From Magnetospira sp. (GTDB taxonomy: Bacteria; Pseudomonadota; Alphaproteobacteria; Rhodospirillales; Magnetospiraceae), in NCBI GenBank assembly GCA_028277325.1, contig JANQGL010000421.1, positions 1 through 5,765 on the forward strand: a stretch of DNA of 5,765 nucleotides. The letters are read 5' to 3'. Below are positions 5,638 through 5,765 of this stretch, piece after piece. The notes below the pieces were generated by a model that worked only from the letters and a program-made list of their open reading frames with translations, had not been told where the DNA came from and did no database searches. The translations under genes were made by a program, and so were the position numbers. Position 1 is the stretch's first letter, and each line of letters opens with the position of its first letter.

Positions 5638-5660
5638 TTCATTGAATTGAAAGACCTTCC

Positions 5661-5765
5661 TTGACCACATTCCATGACCTCGGCCTCGCCGAGCCCCTCC
5701 TGCGCGCCGTCGCCGAGCAGGGATACACCACCCCGACCCCGATCCAGGCGCAGGCCATTCCCCTG
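5661..5765 (+). CDS. DEAD-box ATP-dependent RNA helicase (RhlE-like), N-terminal start only
   Basis: Thirty-five codons are visible before the window ends. They read TTFHDLGLAEPLLRAV followed by GYTTPTPIQAQAIPL, the complete Q-motif region of DEAD-box helicases: the upstream aromatic F, the GY..PTPIQ core and the Q that contacts adenine. These enzymes unwind short RNA duplexes in ribosome assembly and mRNA decay, and many are cold-induced. An in-frame stop (5643-5645) lies just upstream, and no ATG or GTG falls between it and the motif, so the start must be TTG at 5661 (or a rare ATT at 5646). The ribosome-binding site is weak (GAAAG at about 5649-5653). Motifs I to VI lie beyond the window, so the RhlE label rests on N-terminal resemblance only. 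Confidence 0.85.
   Translation, partial: MTTFHDLGLAEPLLRAVAEQGYTTPTPIQAQAIPL

Larger units (their letters stand above)
5391..5660 (+). other. Gene-free 270-nt stretch upstream of the helicase gene, with dyads
   Basis: No convincing gene is seen: short open frames have no ribosome-binding site and GC-rich, Arg/Pro-biased products. A relatively AT-rich patch at about 5397-5436 is the likeliest promoter position, but no pair of -35/-10 hexamers with proper spacing stands out. The rest is GC-rich and contains three perfect dyads (5464-5476, 5506-5520, 5623-5637). If transcription starts near the AT-rich patch, the helicase mRNA would have a leader of about 200 nt. No intrinsic terminator with a T-run was found after the deacylase gene. 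Confidence 0.4.

Noticed and set aside
5406..5650. Small plus-strand frames of 75-79 codons in the helicase upstream region
   Set aside because: No ribosome-binding site, Arg/Pro/Ala-biased products without structure signals; more likely leader or intergenic DNA.
4809..5675. 288-codon minus-strand frame opposite the deacylase gene
   Set aside because: Antisense shadow without motifs or a ribosome-binding site, crossing the intergenic region and the helicase start.

Overview
The window is GC-rich, codon-biased bacterial DNA, most likely from an alphaproteobacterium of the Rhodospirillales type. The strongest taxonomic marker is fliX, a flagellar regulator known only from Alphaproteobacteria. 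A DksA that has lost most zinc-finger cysteines and a sigma-54 promoter upstream of a hook gene agree with this. The core is a flagellar locus flanked by housekeeping genes.

Layout. Positions 1-324 (+) hold the end of an endonuclease/exonuclease/phosphatase-fold protein. Its last 9 bases overlap the end of a convergent glycosyltransferase gene (316-1302, -). That gene lies 4 nt downstream of a large flagellar hook protein gene, flgE (1307-3547, -), and the two are probably translated from one transcript. The hook protein carries three tandem copies of a Thr/Ala/Val-rich domain of about 107-110 residues, inserted in its surface-exposed middle. The 278-bp divergent region 3548-3825 contains a near-perfect sigma-54 promoter for flgE, an IHF-like site and two GC-rich dyads where an FlbD-type enhancer would be expected. 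On the right are fliX (3826-4257, +), dksA (4408-4824, +, with its own likely promoter and a strong ribosome-binding site), a YbaK-type aminoacyl-tRNA deacylase gene (4896-5390, +), a 270-nt gene-free stretch with several perfect dyads, and the first 35 codons of a DEAD-box RNA helicase starting at TTG (5661-5765, +).

How the parts fit. In Caulobacter, FliX controls FlbD, the activator of sigma-54 flagellar promoters including the hook gene. Here the regulator gene and a probable target of its pathway are divergent and share one control region. The glycosyltransferase coupled to a hook protein with a Thr-rich insert suggests surface modification of the hook or filament, but this is inference. 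No wholly new system is evident. The most distinctive features are the expanded hook protein with its coupled glycosyltransferase and the well-formed sigma-54 control region.
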